From: Anaerobutyricum stercoris
Lineage (GTDB): Bacteria; Bacillota; Clostridia; Lachnospirales; Lachnospiraceae
Assembly (NCBI GenBank): GCA_019116455.1
Contig: DXBR01000042.1
Span: 7,541 to 71,540 of the forward strand
Length of the DNA stretch: 64,000 nucleotides
Direction: 5' to 3'
Part shown: positions 52,419 to 61,906 of the stretch, in pieces
Numbering within the stretch: position 1 is the stretch's first letter
Layout of the letters: each line of letters starts with the position of its first letter
The notes under the pieces: model-generated
Databases searched by the model: none
What the model was told of the DNA's origin: nothing
What the model saw: the letters and a program-made list of their open reading frames with translations, nothing else
Translations under genes and position numbers: made by a program

Positions 52419-52701
52419 ACTTTTCCCTCATGTCAGCAACAACCTCATCCGCGGATCTATAGTTCCCCTTTGATGCAGATACTCTTGATCTCTCCAGTTT
52501 CTCCAACATCATTTCTTCAGACATGGCGGCATACGGATTATGCTCCACCCGTTTTATTTCGAATGGGAAACCGTTATTGGCAACAGCCTGTGTCAAAAAC
52601 ATCCGGATTGCAGAAGTGGTATCTGTGCCAAGATCTTTAAACAACTGATCTGACTTTTTCTTTAATTCATCATCAACACGTACTTGAATTGTAGTAGCCA
52701 T
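52408..52701 (-). CDS. RelB/DinJ-family antitoxin, orphaned
   Basis: The 97-residue protein has the ribbon-helix-helix start MATTIQVRVDDELKKKSDQL, GTDTTSAIRMFLTQAVANNGFPFEI and a C-terminal part that normally wraps the toxin. GGAGG precedes the ATG. It remains intact while its toxin is broken, so it may now only repress its own promoter or neutralise a related toxin elsewhere. Confidence 0.9.
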   Translation of the reverse strand: MATTIQVRVDDELKKKSDQLFKDLGTDTTSAIRMFLTQAVANNGFPFEIKRVEHNPYAAMSEEMMLEKLERSRVSASKGNYRSADEVVADMREKYGI

Positions 52702-52840
52702 TCATGATTCCTCCATTTCATTTTTTATTATTATAATACATGATCATTGCTGTTTCAATTTATTTGTATTGATTTTGCATGTAAGCTTAACTTATTTATC
52801 AAAGGTTGGTAAACTGCAAGGATTTATCAAAGGAATTTAC

Positions 52841-52869
52841 AAAAAGTTTTCTCCTATTGCAAACTTTTT
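52841..52869 (+). other. Inverted and direct repeats upstream of sbcD
   Basis: AAAAAGTTT (52841-52849) pairs with AAACTTTTT (52861-52869), an inverted repeat with an 11-base loop. The 11-base direct repeat TTTATCAAAGG lies upstream at 52795-52805 and 52823-52833. A TATAAT at 52893-52898 precedes the gene. These may be operator elements for sbcDC. Confidence 0.5.
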
Positions 52870-52916
52870 TCTGCTGGTATAAGATGAAAAGATATAATAT
52901 AGAAAGAAGGTATTCC

Positions 52917-54128
52917 ATGAAAATCATACACACGGCGGACTGGCATCTGGGTAAGAATCTGGAGAGTCACAGCCGTCTCCCGGAGCAGGAATTGTTTCTG
53001 AAAGATTTTGTCCGCATCTGTGAAAGAGAACAGGCGGATCTGATCCTCATTGCCGGAGATATTTATGATAATTATAATCCGCCTGCCATGGCTGAGCAGC
53101 TTTTTTATGATACATTGAAACAGCTTTCCCGGGACGGCGCCTGTATGACGGTGATCATTTCAGGTAATCATGATAACCCGGAGCGTCTGACCGCCTCCGG
53201 TCCCCTTGCCCAGGAACACGGTATCGTTATGGCGGGTACGCCCAACACCGTGATCCCTGCAGGACAATACGGAAAAAACCGCATTACCGGCAGCGGCCCC
53301 GGCTACATCCATGCAGAGATTGCCGGAGAAAAAGCCGATATTCTTCTGGTTCCGTTTCCCAGCGAAAAACGACTGGGAGAACTGTATCTGAACGCGGCGG
53401 ACGAAGAAGCAAAAAAAGCGGAAAGTTATGAGCGCCGGATACGTCTGCTGTTTTCCCGGCTGGCAGAAGAATTTCGTCCGGACGCCATTCATCTTGTCAT
53501 GAGCCATCTCTTTGTCATGAACAGCACCGGGGATGGTTCGGAGAGAAGCGTACAGCTCGGCGGCAGCTATCTCCTGCCCGGGGATATTTTCCCGGAACAG
53601 GCCGACTATATCGCACTGGGCCACGTCCATAAACCGCAGCAGGTGCCCGGACGCCAGAACGCCCTCTACAGCGGCTCTCCCCTTCATTATAACCAGCGGG
53701 AAATCTCTTTTGGCAATCGAATCATCGCCGTCACAGCGCATCCTGGTCTTTCCTGCCAGCTGCAGAGCATTCCTCTCCCGGTTTACAAACCTATAGAAAT
53801 CTGGCGCTGTAAAAGCCCGGAAGAAGCTCTCGCCCGCTGTGAAGAACACTCCGGCGAAGATTCCTGGGTTTATATGGAGATTGAAACTGACCATTACATT
53901 CACGAGGAGGATATCCGGGCCATGAAAAAACTGAAGGCAGACATCCTGTCCATCCGCCCTGTCTTCCCGGAAGACGCCGGTTCCCCGCACACCTCTGAGC
54001 CCATGGAAGACCTGCCTTTTGAGGTTCTCGTGAAAAACTATTATAGAAAGAAGTTCCAGACAGAGATGGATCAGGAGACCCTGGATCTCCTTCTGGAAAT
54101 CATGCAGGATGAGGAGGATCTGCCATGA
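52917..54128 (+). CDS. sbcD: Exonuclease SbcD (Mre11 homologue)
   Basis: The 403-residue Mn-dependent nuclease has phosphoesterase motifs MKIIHTADWHLGKNL, LILIAGDIYDNYNPP, VIISGNHDNPERL, MSHLF and ALGHVHKPQQ. With SbcC it cuts DNA hairpins and processes double-strand breaks. I chose ATG 52917, behind AGAAGG. A longer start at 52806 is not supported. Its stop overlaps the sbcC ATG by four bases. Confidence 0.96.
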   Translation: MKIIHTADWHLGKNLESHSRLPEQELFLKDFVRICEREQADLILIAGDIYDNYNPPAMAEQLFYDTLKQLSRDGACMTVIISGNHDNPERLTASGPLAQEHGIVMAGTPNTVIPAGQYGKNRITGSGPGYIHAEIAGEKADILLVPFPSEKRLGELYLNAADEEAKKAESYERRIRLLFSRLAEEFRPDAIHLVMSHLFVMNSTGDGSERSVQLGGSYLLPGDIFPEQADYIALGHVHKPQQVPGRQNALYSGSPLHYNQREISFGNRIIAVTAHPGLSCQLQSIPLPVYKPIEIWRCKSPEEALARCEEHSGEDSWVYMEIETDHYIHEEDIRAMKKLKADILSIRPVFPEDAGSPHTSEPMEDLPFEVLVKNYYRKKFQTEMDQETLDLLLEIMQDEEDLP

Positions 54129-57100
54129 GACCACTTAAACTGACCCTGCGGGGTATCAACAGCTACCGAAAAGAGCAGACTATTGATTTTGAGACATTGA
54201 CCTCCGCCGGATTATTCGGTATATTCGGCCCCACCGGCAGCGGTAAATCCAGCATTCTGGACGCCATAACTCTGGCTCTGTACGCCAGACTTCCCCGTTC
54301 CACCAAAAACTTTATAACCATCAATGAAGAGACGGCCGCTGTCTCCTTTCTGTTTTCCATCACCACAACAGAAACCCACATATACCGGGTGGAACGCGCT
54401 TTCCGCTATCATAAGGGAAACGCCGGCTCCACAGTGCGCAACACCGGCGCTTCTCTGGCAGATATGACAGAAGACCAGCCCCGGATTCTAGCAGACCGCC
54501 CCACGGAGGTAACACAGGAATGCATTCGTCTGCTGGGCCTGAACAGCGACGATTTCATGCGAACCGTCGTTCTTCCTCAGGGACAGTTCAGCGAATTTCT
54601 CAAGCTTAAAAACGCCGAACGCCGCAGCATGCTGCAGCGTATTTTCCATCTGGAACAGTATGGCATGGATCTTACCCAGAAAATTTCCTCCGCCAGGCAG
54701 AAGCAGGAACTCCTTCTCAGCAATCTGGACGGACAGGTGCAGATGTTTGAGAATATCTCCAGAGAAACTCTGCAGGAACTGAAAGAAAAATACGCCGCTC
54801 TCATCAAAAGCATGAAAAAAACTACCGAAAAAAAGGAGGAAGCCGCCCGGGCATTCCAGGAAGCGGATGCCGTTCGTTCCCTTCTCATTGAATACGAACC
54901 CGTCAGGAAAAAGTATGAAGAGGCTCTTCAGAAGATGCCAGCCATGGATGAAAAGGAACAACGGCTCAATCTCGGAAAACGCGCCGCGCAGGTCCGCCCT
55001 TTTGCCGCGCAGGCGGAAAAAAGCAAACAGGATGCTGAAGATGCACAGCGGACTCTTTCACAGGTACAGAGGGAATTACAGACTCTCCTTTCTTCCTGCC
55101 GTCAGCTTCAGGAAGAAAAAGAAGCAGCCGCTGAAGCCTATGCTTTGCATCTGCCAACATTATTACAGCAGGAACAGAATTTTCTGCATGCCATAGAACA
55201 GAGTCAGTCCATTCATACATGGATGAACCGGCAGAAAGAAACTGAGGAACAGCTTCTCGATATGCAGAAAAAGTTGTCTGTGCTCCATCAGAAAGAAGAT
55301 GAATTCCGACGTGAAGAAAACAGACTTCAGGAAACCATTTTGTCAAAAGAACAAAAGGCTGCAAAGATCAAACCGTCCCGCGAGGAGCTCCACAGTCTGG
55401 AACAAGGGCATATTCTGGAAGAGAGCTATCGGGAAAAACGCGGCCTTTATGAAGAAGCCAGACAGGAGACGCAGGAACTGAGGCGTCTGCTGGAAGCCGA
55501 ACAGTCCGAACTCTCCTGCCTCACCGGACAGCTCACATCCATACATGATACAGCCCGCCGATATCTCACCATACAGCAGGAGCAGCTTGCCGAACTTTCT
55601 GTGCAGCTTGCAGCGCTCACAAAGGCCAAGGTTTCCGTTCAGAAAGACACGGAAGAATTACAGAACAGACATATGGCGCTGACGTTAAGAAGCCGTCTGA
55701 AAGATGGGGATATATGCCCGGTCTGCGGCGGTATTCATCATAAAGACCACGGCATGCATCCGGACAAGGTCATCGCAGAAAGCTCCCCGGACACAGCGGA
55801 GCTTTCCGATGATGCGTCAGTACTCCTTCAGATACAACATTTACAAAGCAATGCAGAAGAACTAACCCGACAGGAAAAAGAACTGGAAGATTCCCGGAGA
55901 AAAACAGAGGAACAGATTGCCTCCGCTTCCCGGAATCTGGAAACGATCCATCATCTTCTTCCGGAGCTATCCGCTGCTTTTGATACTGATAATTCCGCCT
56001 CTCCTTCCGGAACTGATGACCGCAGTGCCGTTGATTCTGCTGAGATTCCCGCTGCCGGTAATTTTGACGCCGACACTCTCCGTCTGGAACTTCAGAATCT
56101 CTCCACACAGTTCCTTGCCTGCCGCGAACGGTTTATGCAGCGAAAAGAACAATATGACCGCCTGCTAAAACAAAATCGGGAGCAGTACAGCAGACTGCAG
56201 CAGTCAGGGCAGGAAATCCTCGCCCTTCGAAAGCAGTGGAATACAGAAAACTTTACCGAGACTCTTGAAGCAAAACAGGCGGCGGAAAAGAACTATGATT
56301 CTTTGCAGGAAGAACTGCATTTTCTGCGGCAGCAGATGGAAAGCAGCCGGAAGGACAGAGAAGCTCTCACGGCAGAATCTCAGGCATTATCCGGACAGAT
56401 TACGGCAGCCCGAAACAACATCACCCACTTCCGCACACTCATCGGAGAGGCCGAGCAAAAGCTTCCCGGCGGTTATTCCTCCCAGACGGATTTTTCTGTC
56501 CTTTTGGAAGAAACCAAAACTCAAAGAGAGCTGCTGGAACGAAAAAAAGATACACTGGAAAAAAAATATCAGGAAAACGCACAAGCTCTGCAGTCCAAAC
56601 GAGAAGAAGCTTCGGCCGCGGAAAACCAATGGAAACTCTGCAGAAAAAATCAGAAGGAAGCAGAAGCAACTCTGCGGAAACAGCTCACCCTTGCCGGTTT
56701 TTCCCCGGATGCCGTCTTGGAGGACATTTATCTCTCTGAAGAAACTCTGACTTCCATGGAAACAGAAATATCAAAGTTCCGCGAAACCTTTGCCAAGACG
56801 AAAGAACGCCTCGCTTATCTGGAAGAAAAAAAGCAAAATCAGAATATTTCTGAGGAGGAATGGAAAAAACGAAAGAACGATATGGAGCAGGCGTCTCTCC
56901 TGTTGGAACAGCAGCAAAAAGAAGAGGCCGTATTATCAAATGAGACAGCGGATTGTGAACAAAAACTGAGACAGAAAAACAAACTGCTGCAACAACAGAA
57001 AGAAGCCCTGCACCGCCGGGGTCTCATCCGCCAGCTGGAGCAGCTTTTCAAAGGAAATTCGTTTATTGAGTATGTAGCGGAATCCAGACTCCGCTACATC

Positions 57101-57526
57101 GCCGCAGAAGCTTCCGTCATTCTTTCTTCTATCTCCAACGGAAATTATGAACTGGAGATCAATGAGAATACCGAATTCATCATCCGGGATAACAAAAACG
57201 GAGGAAGCCTTCGTCCCTGCGATACCCTGTCAGGAGGCGAAACCTTTATTACCTCTCTCTCCCTTGCGCTTGCACTGTCCTCAGTCATCCAGCTAAACGG
57301 CACCGCCCCTCTGGAACTTTTCTTTCTGGACGAAGGTTTCGGCAACCTGGACGACGATCTCCTTGATGTGGTCATGACAAGCCTGGAACGCCTTCAAAAT
57401 ACACGGAGAAGCATCGGGATAATCACCCATGTGGAAGCTATTCAGTCCCGGGTTCCAGTGAAGCTCATCGTCATTCCTTCTGATGACAGTCAAAATGGAA
57501 GCCATATCCAAATGGAATATAGTTAA
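54125..57526 (+). CDS. sbcC: Exonuclease SbcC (Rad50 homologue)
   Basis: The 1133-residue SMC-like ATPase has Walker A GPTGSGKSSILDAITLALY near the start, the Q-loop region VVLPQGQFSEFL, two long coiled coils, and the zinc hook C531-P-V-C534. The end has signature LSGGETFITSLSLALALSSV and Walker B LFFLDEGFGNLDDD. The hook lets two SbcC chains join. It overlaps sbcD by four bases, so the complex is coexpressed. Confidence 0.96.
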   Translation: MRPLKLTLRGINSYRKEQTIDFETLTSAGLFGIFGPTGSGKSSILDAITLALYARLPRSTKNFITINEETAAVSFLFSITTTETHIYRVERAFRYHKGNAGSTVRNTGASLADMTEDQPRILADRPTEVTQECIRLLGLNSDDFMRTVVLPQGQFSEFLKLKNAERRSMLQRIFHLEQYGMDLTQKISSARQKQELLLSNLDGQVQMFENISRETLQELKEKYAALIKSMKKTTEKKEEAARAFQEADAVRSLLIEYEPVRKKYEEALQKMPAMDEKEQRLNLGKRAAQVRPFAAQAEKSKQDAEDAQRTLSQVQRELQTLLSSCRQLQEEKEAAAEAYALHLPTLLQQEQNFLHAIEQSQSIHTWMNRQKETEEQLLDMQKKLSVLHQKEDEFRREENRLQETILSKEQKAAKIKPSREELHSLEQGHILEESYREKRGLYEEARQETQELRRLLEAEQSELSCLTGQLTSIHDTARRYLTIQQEQLAELSVQLAALTKAKVSVQKDTEELQNRHMALTLRSRLKDGDICPVCGGIHHKDHGMHPDKVIAESSPDTAELSDDASVLLQIQHLQSNAEELTRQEKELEDSRRKTEEQIASASRNLETIHHLLPELSAAFDTDNSASPSGTDDRSAVDSAEIPAAGNFDADTLRLELQNLSTQFLACRERFMQRKEQYDRLLKQNREQYSRLQQSGQEILALRKQWNTENFTETLEAKQAAEKNYDSLQEELHFLRQQMESSRKDREALTAESQALSGQITAARNNITHFRTLIGEAEQKLPGGYSSQTDFSVLLEETKTQRELLERKKDTLEKKYQENAQALQSKREEASAAENQWKLCRKNQKEAEATLRKQLTLAGFSPDAVLEDIYLSEETLTSMETEISKFRETFAKTKERLAYLEEKKQNQNISEEEWKKRKNDMEQASLLLEQQQKEEAVLSNETADCEQKLRQKNKLLQQQKEALHRRGLIRQLEQLFKGNSFIEYVAESRLRYIAAEASVILSSISNGNYELEINENTEFIIRDNKNGGSLRPCDTLSGGETFITSLSLALALSSVIQLNGTAPLELFFLDEGFGNLDDDLLDVVMTSLERLQNTRRSIGIITHVEAIQSRVPVKLIVIPSDDSQNGSHIQMEYS

Positions 57527-57537
57527 TAAGAAAAATG

Positions 57538-57592
57538 TTACATTTTTGTTTTGATTTTTAAGTAAAGTGTGTTATACTTTACAAAAATGTAA
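57538..57592 (+). promoter_or_regulatory. Promoter of the NlpC/P60 gene inside nested inverted repeats
   Basis: TTGATT (57551-57556), a 16-base spacer and TATACT (57573-57578) form the promoter. It is flanked by the perfect 11-base inverted repeat TTACATTTTTG (57538-57548) / CAAAAATGTAA (57582-57592), with an inner repeat GTAAAGT / ACTTTAC at 57562-57582. TGTTAC-N5-TGTTTT at 57536-57552 resembles a WalR box. Confidence 0.6.
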
Positions 57593-57624
57593 TGATTTTC
57601 ATTAAGAAAAGGGAGAGATGTTAC

Positions 57625-58557
57625 ATGCATTTTAAAATTCGACATGGTTTGATTCTCGTGTCGGCTGTCTGTCTGATTTCAGCGGTACCTGCGCAGGCCC
57701 GGACCGCCTATAAGACTACTGCCAAAACCGTCTGTCTGACCAAAACCAGTGTTCACATGCGAAAAGGGCCGGGACTCAACTACCCGGTGCAGACCACCAT
57801 ACGAAAAGGAGCGCGCGTAAAAAAAATAGGAGCTTCCGGCTCCTGGACAGCCGTTAAAACAAACGGTTCTGTCAGTTACATCAAATCCCGCTATCTAAAG
57901 AAACTGTACAAGGTCATATATGTATCCGGCGATGGTGTCAATCTCCGGACGGGTCCCGGAACCGGCTACAGTTCCATTGCCGTCGTGCCGCAGAATACCC
58001 GGCTGAAATGCCTCGGCAAACATGCAGGATGGGCTAAAGTCAAATACGAAAAGCGTACCTGCTATATCAGCAGCGCCCTGACTTCCACCCGCAAAACTGC
58101 CTCAGCTTCCGGAAGCCCCGCCGGCAGCACCAGTACAGGCTCCGCCGCCGGCTCCCAGAGTGCGGACGCCATACGGTCCAAAGCAATATTTGCTGCACGC
58201 GCCCGTCTTGGCGATCTCTACAGCCAGTCCAAACGGAATTTTCCTGGCTATGCAGACTGCTCCAGTCTTCTGCGCGACGTTTTTCTATCTGCTTCCGGCA
58301 TCAATATCGGAGAAACCACCAGCGGACAAATCGCCAGACTTACCGCTTACAGGAAACCGCTCTCCGCTCTTCAGGCAGGAGATATCCTTATGCGGATTGA
58401 ATCTGGTTCAAACCATGCAGCCCTGTATATAGGCAATGGTCAGTATATTCACGCATCGTCCACCAGAGGAAGGGTCATTATCTCAACCTACTATCCGGCC
58501 AGTTCCTACTGGACATGCTGTTATGACGCTGCCGCCTACTGCAGCAGTCAAAGATAA
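57625..58557 (+). CDS. Exported SH3b-SH3b-NlpC/P60 endopeptidase
   Basis: The 310-residue protein has a signal peptide ending near AQA and two bacterial SH3 domains (KTSVHMRKGPGLNYPVQ and DGVNLRTGPGTGYSS). A Ser/Gly-rich linker and an NlpC/P60 domain follow, with the catalytic Cys in GYADCSSLL and His in SNHAALYIGNG. It likely cuts stem peptides (gamma-D-Glu-meso-DAP). ATG 57625 follows GGGAGAGATG. It stands alone with its own promoter and terminator. Confidence 0.92.
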   Translation: MHFKIRHGLILVSAVCLISAVPAQARTAYKTTAKTVCLTKTSVHMRKGPGLNYPVQTTIRKGARVKKIGASGSWTAVKTNGSVSYIKSRYLKKLYKVIYVSGDGVNLRTGPGTGYSSIAVVPQNTRLKCLGKHAGWAKVKYEKRTCYISSALTSTRKTASASGSPAGSTSTGSAAGSQSADAIRSKAIFAARARLGDLYSQSKRNFPGYADCSSLLRDVFLSASGINIGETTSGQIARLTAYRKPLSALQAGDILMRIESGSNHAALYIGNGQYIHASSTRGRVIISTYYPASSYWTCCYDAAAYCSSQR

Positions 58558-58583
58558 TCCGTCTTCTTTGTCCGGGTAGTCAA

Positions 58584-58618
58584 AAACCCTCCCGGGAGTC
58601 AAATCCCTGGAGGGTTTT
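58584..58618. terminator. Bidirectional terminator between the NlpC/P60 gene and gldA
   Basis: AAAACCCTCC and GGAGGGTTTT pair around a 16-base loop, followed by TCTTT. It separates converging genes. Confidence 0.9.
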
Positions 58619-58662
58619 CTTTATAAGATCATAAATTCTTTCTCTGTTAATCTTCTGCGATA

Positions 58663-59760
58663 TTACAGTCCTTTATAATATCTTCCCAGAGCGTCTGCTC
58701 CTACCATGGCTGCGTATACCTTCTCCGGTGTAATCTCCATAGGCTCATTGCCCAGAGTATCGGTCGGAGCTGCTGCCAGCGTAGCCGCTTCCATAAGAAC
58801 ATCCTTGTCAGGATTCTCAATTCCCAGATCCGCAAAGGTAGTAGGAAGTCCTACTTCCATACAGAAGGAAATCACTTCATCCAGTAAGTCTTCGTCTGCA
58901 TTCTCCAGAACGAGCTGTGTCAGAGTACCGAAGGCAACCTTTTCTCCATGATATAAATGGTGGCATTCTTTAATACAGGTAAGACCATTGTGAATAGCAT
59001 GAGCGCCTGCCAGACCGCCGCTCTCAAATCCGATACCGGAAAGAAGGGTGTTGGCCTCGATGATCTTCTCCACTGCCGGAGTACATACGTCCTGTTCCAC
59101 TGCCAGTTTTGCCTTTACGCCTTCCTCGATCAGAGTATCGTAGCAGGCTTTTGCCAATGTCATAGCTGCAACAGTCACATTGCCGCCCGCACAGCTTGTG
59201 GCGTTGGAAATCTGACATGCTTTTGCTTCAAAATAAGTTGCCAGAGCATCACCCATACCGGATACAAGAAGTCTGGCCGGTGCTTTGGCAATAATGTCGG
59301 TGTCTACCAGAACCACATTAGGGTTAGCCGGCAGCCACAGGTATTCTTCAAACACACCGTCATCGGTATAAACAACTGTCAATGCGGAACAAGGCGCATC
59401 CGTTGCCGCAATGGTCGGACAGATGATAACCGGCATCTCTGTGTAATACGCAACAGCTTTTGCGGTATCAAAAATCTTTCCGCCGCCGACACCAATAACG
59501 AGATCACAGCTTTTTTCTTTTACGATGGCAACCAGACGGTCGATCTCTTTTTTGGAGCACTCGCCGTTGAATGTCTCAAATGTCAGTTCACAGCCGGTAT
59601 CTTTGAAGCTGTCCTCAATGATACCGCCGACACGCTTACGTCCGCCTTCACTGATCAATAGAAACGGTTTCTTACCTAACTTCACCGCGTATTCTGCCAC
59701 ATTTGCAAGTTCTCCCGGGCCCTGCACATATTTTGATGGGCTGATAATTACATTTGCCAT
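58663..59760 (-). CDS. gldA: Glycerol dehydrogenase
   Basis: The 365-residue zinc- and NAD-dependent iron-type alcohol dehydrogenase oxidises glycerol to dihydroxyacetone. It has VIGVGGGKIFDTAKAVAY (NAD), the metal ligands Asp in GMGDALATYFEA and His in AGAHAIHNGL and HHLYHGEKVAFG. It starts MANVIISPSKYVQGPG. ATG 59760 follows AAGGAAGG. A 7-base hairpin CGGCATA/TATGCCG lies in the 5' region (59800-59818). It is a single gene downstream of pta. Confidence 0.93.
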   Translation of the reverse strand: MANVIISPSKYVQGPGELANVAEYAVKLGKKPFLLISEGGRKRVGGIIEDSFKDTGCELTFETFNGECSKKEIDRLVAIVKEKSCDLVIGVGGGKIFDTAKAVAYYTEMPVIICPTIAATDAPCSALTVVYTDDGVFEEYLWLPANPNVVLVDTDIIAKAPARLLVSGMGDALATYFEAKACQISNATSCAGGNVTVAAMTLAKACYDTLIEEGVKAKLAVEQDVCTPAVEKIIEANTLLSGIGFESGGLAGAHAIHNGLTCIKECHHLYHGEKVAFGTLTQLVLENADEDLLDEVISFCMEVGLPTTFADLGIENPDKDVLMEAATLAAAPTDTLGNEPMEITPEKVYAAMVGADALGRYYKGL

Positions 59761-59908
59761 AATAGAATCCTTCCTTTCCTTATGCACATGCAAATATTCC
59801 GGCATAGTCATTATGCCGTAAAGTCTCCTTCATATCGAAACTTTATGTGATTATTATAACAAACACTTTGCATAAATGGAAGAAATTATTTAAAAATTGC
59901 ACAAAAAA

Positions 59909-60868
59909 TCAGCTCAAAGCCGCTGTCACAAGAGCCATTTTATATACTTCGTCTGCGTTGCAGCCGCGGCTCAGGTCATTGATTGGCGCGTTAAGTCCCT
60001 GCAGCACTGGTCCGATGGCTTCGTATCCTCCAAGACGAGCTGCGATCTTATAACCGATGTTGGCAGCGCTGATATCAGGGAAGATAAAGGTATTGGCCTG
60101 TCCGGCTACCGGAGAGCCCTGACATTTAATCTTTGCCACTTCCGGAGACACAGCCGCGTCAAACTGCAGCTCGCCGTCGATAGCCAGATCCGGAGCCAGT
60201 TCTTTTACTTTTGCTGTGGCGTTGGCCATTTTTGTCACAGAATCTCCCTTTCCGGAACCCAATGTGGAATAAGATAACATGGCAACCTTCGGATCAATAC
60301 CGAATACCTCAGCCGTCTTTGCGCTCTCGATGGCAATCTCCACCAGATCGTCCTCGGTCGGATCAATATTGATCGCACAATCCGCAAAAGCAAGCTTCTC
60401 GTCGCCCTTTACCATGATGAAAGTAGAGCTTACGATCTTGTTGCCCGGTTTTGTCTTAATCAGCTGAAGCGCCGGACGAACCGTATCTGCTGTGGAATAG
60501 GTGGCGCCGCCCAGCAGACAGTCTGCCTTGCCCATCTTCACCAGCATGGTTCCGAAATAATTTCCCTGCGCTAAAGCGCTTCTTACCTGTTCTTCCGTCA
60601 TTTTACCCTTACGAAGACGAACCATCTCTTCCACCATGGCTTCCATCTCCCCGTAATCCGCCGGATTCACAATCTGACATTTGTCAATATGAAAACCGCC
60701 TTCCTGAGCAGCTTTTTTCACTTCTGCTTCTTCACCGATAAGAATCACACCGAGAATCCCTTCATTGGTCAGCTTATCAGCCGCATTGAGAATACGGGCG
60801 TCTGTTCCTTCTGTGAAAACAATAGTTCTCGGGTTTGCCTTTAACTGCTCCGCTAATTTTGTAAACAT
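59909..60868 (-). CDS. pta: Phosphate acetyltransferase
   Basis: The 319-residue enzyme converts acetyl-CoA to acetyl phosphate for ATP formation by acetate kinase. It has GILGVILIGEEAEVK, LLGGATYSTADTVRPALQLI, VAMLSYSTLGSGKGDSVTKM and a Rossmann-like end. ATG 60868 is behind GGAGGGAC. No ackA is adjacent, though pta and ackA are usually paired in clostridia. Length is typical. Confidence 0.94.
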   Translation of the reverse strand: MFTKLAEQLKANPRTIVFTEGTDARILNAADKLTNEGILGVILIGEEAEVKKAAQEGGFHIDKCQIVNPADYGEMEAMVEEMVRLRKGKMTEEQVRSALAQGNYFGTMLVKMGKADCLLGGATYSTADTVRPALQLIKTKPGNKIVSSTFIMVKGDEKLAFADCAINIDPTEDDLVEIAIESAKTAEVFGIDPKVAMLSYSTLGSGKGDSVTKMANATAKVKELAPDLAIDGELQFDAAVSPEVAKIKCQGSPVAGQANTFIFPDISAANIGYKIAARLGGYEAIGPVLQGLNAPINDLSRGCNADEVYKMALVTAALS

Positions 60869-60910
60869 TTCTTGTCCCTCCAATAAAATATTCTGTATGT
60901 ATCTTTTGAG

Positions 60911-60965
60911 CATGTATACAAAATACATGTAATTCTATCTTAATATTACGCCGCCGATATTGCAA
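60911..60965 (-). promoter_or_regulatory. Promoter and operator-like repeat of pta
   Basis: TTGCAA (60965-60960), a 17-base spacer and TAAGAT (60942-60937) form the promoter. The repeat CATGTAT-N5-ATACATG at 60911-60929 lies just after the expected transcription start. It could bind a repressor. Confidence 0.6.
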
Positions 60966-61063
60966 GTATTTTATCCTAAACATAGGAATACGGCATGTGC
61001 AGCCAGCTGCGGAATCTGTTCCCGCAAAGCGCCGCATTTCATATCTATCCTAAATTATCTATC

Positions 61064-61906
61064 CTAAATCTGTCCGCATTTCTTTCTATATATATACTGC
61101 AGAGTTCCATCCACAAACCGGCCTTCCTGGAATGTTCCGGCTTTCACCATCTCCCAGTCTTTGTCTCCCGGCTGTCCATTCTCCGGAAGACGGGCAAAAC
61201 CTTCCCACACCTTTCCGTCCCGGAAGACAGCGTCACAGAGCATGGTTCCGTCTTCCTCAAATACCTGATACCGGCTGCCTTCCCAACGGTAAGCAGTCAC
61301 GCCGGAACGGTACCTGTTCTTATATCCGAGACGAAACTTCTTTCCGGTCAGCCAATGGAACAGATTGAGCATGGTCTGATTGAGAAGCGCTGTATATCTG
61401 ACGCCATCCAGTTTGTCATAATACACCGGATAGAACGGAAGCACCATGCGCAGGAATACCTGACGGAGCTTTTCTGCGTCCCTCACCTCTCCCGGCTTCT
61501 TTTCTTCAGAACCCTCGCTGTCAATACAGGAAAAGAAATCGTCCAGAATATCCGCAGACTGAGGCGTCAGAGACTGCCTGATTCTGTCGTAATGTTTCTG
61601 CACCGCACCGGAAGGAACATTGACCCGGGTCAGCTGATTCCAGGTACCTCTCCGGTAATGCATGAACATCTTTTTGATAACCTGCGTCAGATACTGATAC
61701 AAATCTTTTTTGGCTGCGGTCACCTCCGGATCCTCTTTGACCGGTTCCTTTTTTCTCTTCATTTCCACCGCGTCCACTTTCAAATCTCTGATTCGATTCC
61801 CGCCTTCTTCCTTTTGTTCCCCGGATTTTTTCCCGGATATCATTGCTGCGGCTGCTATCGCCAGAATAACCACAAGAGCAATGATGATTATTACCATTCC
61901 ATTCAT
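61064..61906 (-). CDS. Membrane-anchored protein of unknown function
   Basis: The 280-residue protein has an N-terminal anchor (MVIIIIALVVILAIAAAAMI), a charged linker, and a soluble part with YQYLTQVIKKMFMHYRRGTWNQL. A short beta-rich end reads VFRDGKVWEGFARLPENG then GTFQEGRFVDGTLQYIY, which recalls MORN-like repeats. No enzyme motif was seen. GGAGG precedes the ATG at seven bases. I do not recognise the family. Confidence 0.7.
   Translation of the reverse strand: MNGMVIIIIALVVILAIAAAAMISGKKSGEQKEEGGNRIRDLKVDAVEMKRKKEPVKEDPEVTAAKKDLYQYLTQVIKKMFMHYRRGTWNQLTRVNVPSGAVQKHYDRIRQSLTPQSADILDDFFSCIDSEGSEEKKPGEVRDAEKLRQVFLRMVLPFYPVYYDKLDGVRYTALLNQTMLNLFHWLTGKKFRLGYKNRYRSGVTAYRWEGSRYQVFEEDGTMLCDAVFRDGKVWEGFARLPENGQPGDKDWEMVKAGTFQEGRFVDGTLQYIYRKKCGQI

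Noticed and set aside
52408..52701. Mobile element at the toxin-antitoxin locus
   Set aside because: No transposase, terminal inverted repeats or target duplications were seen around it.
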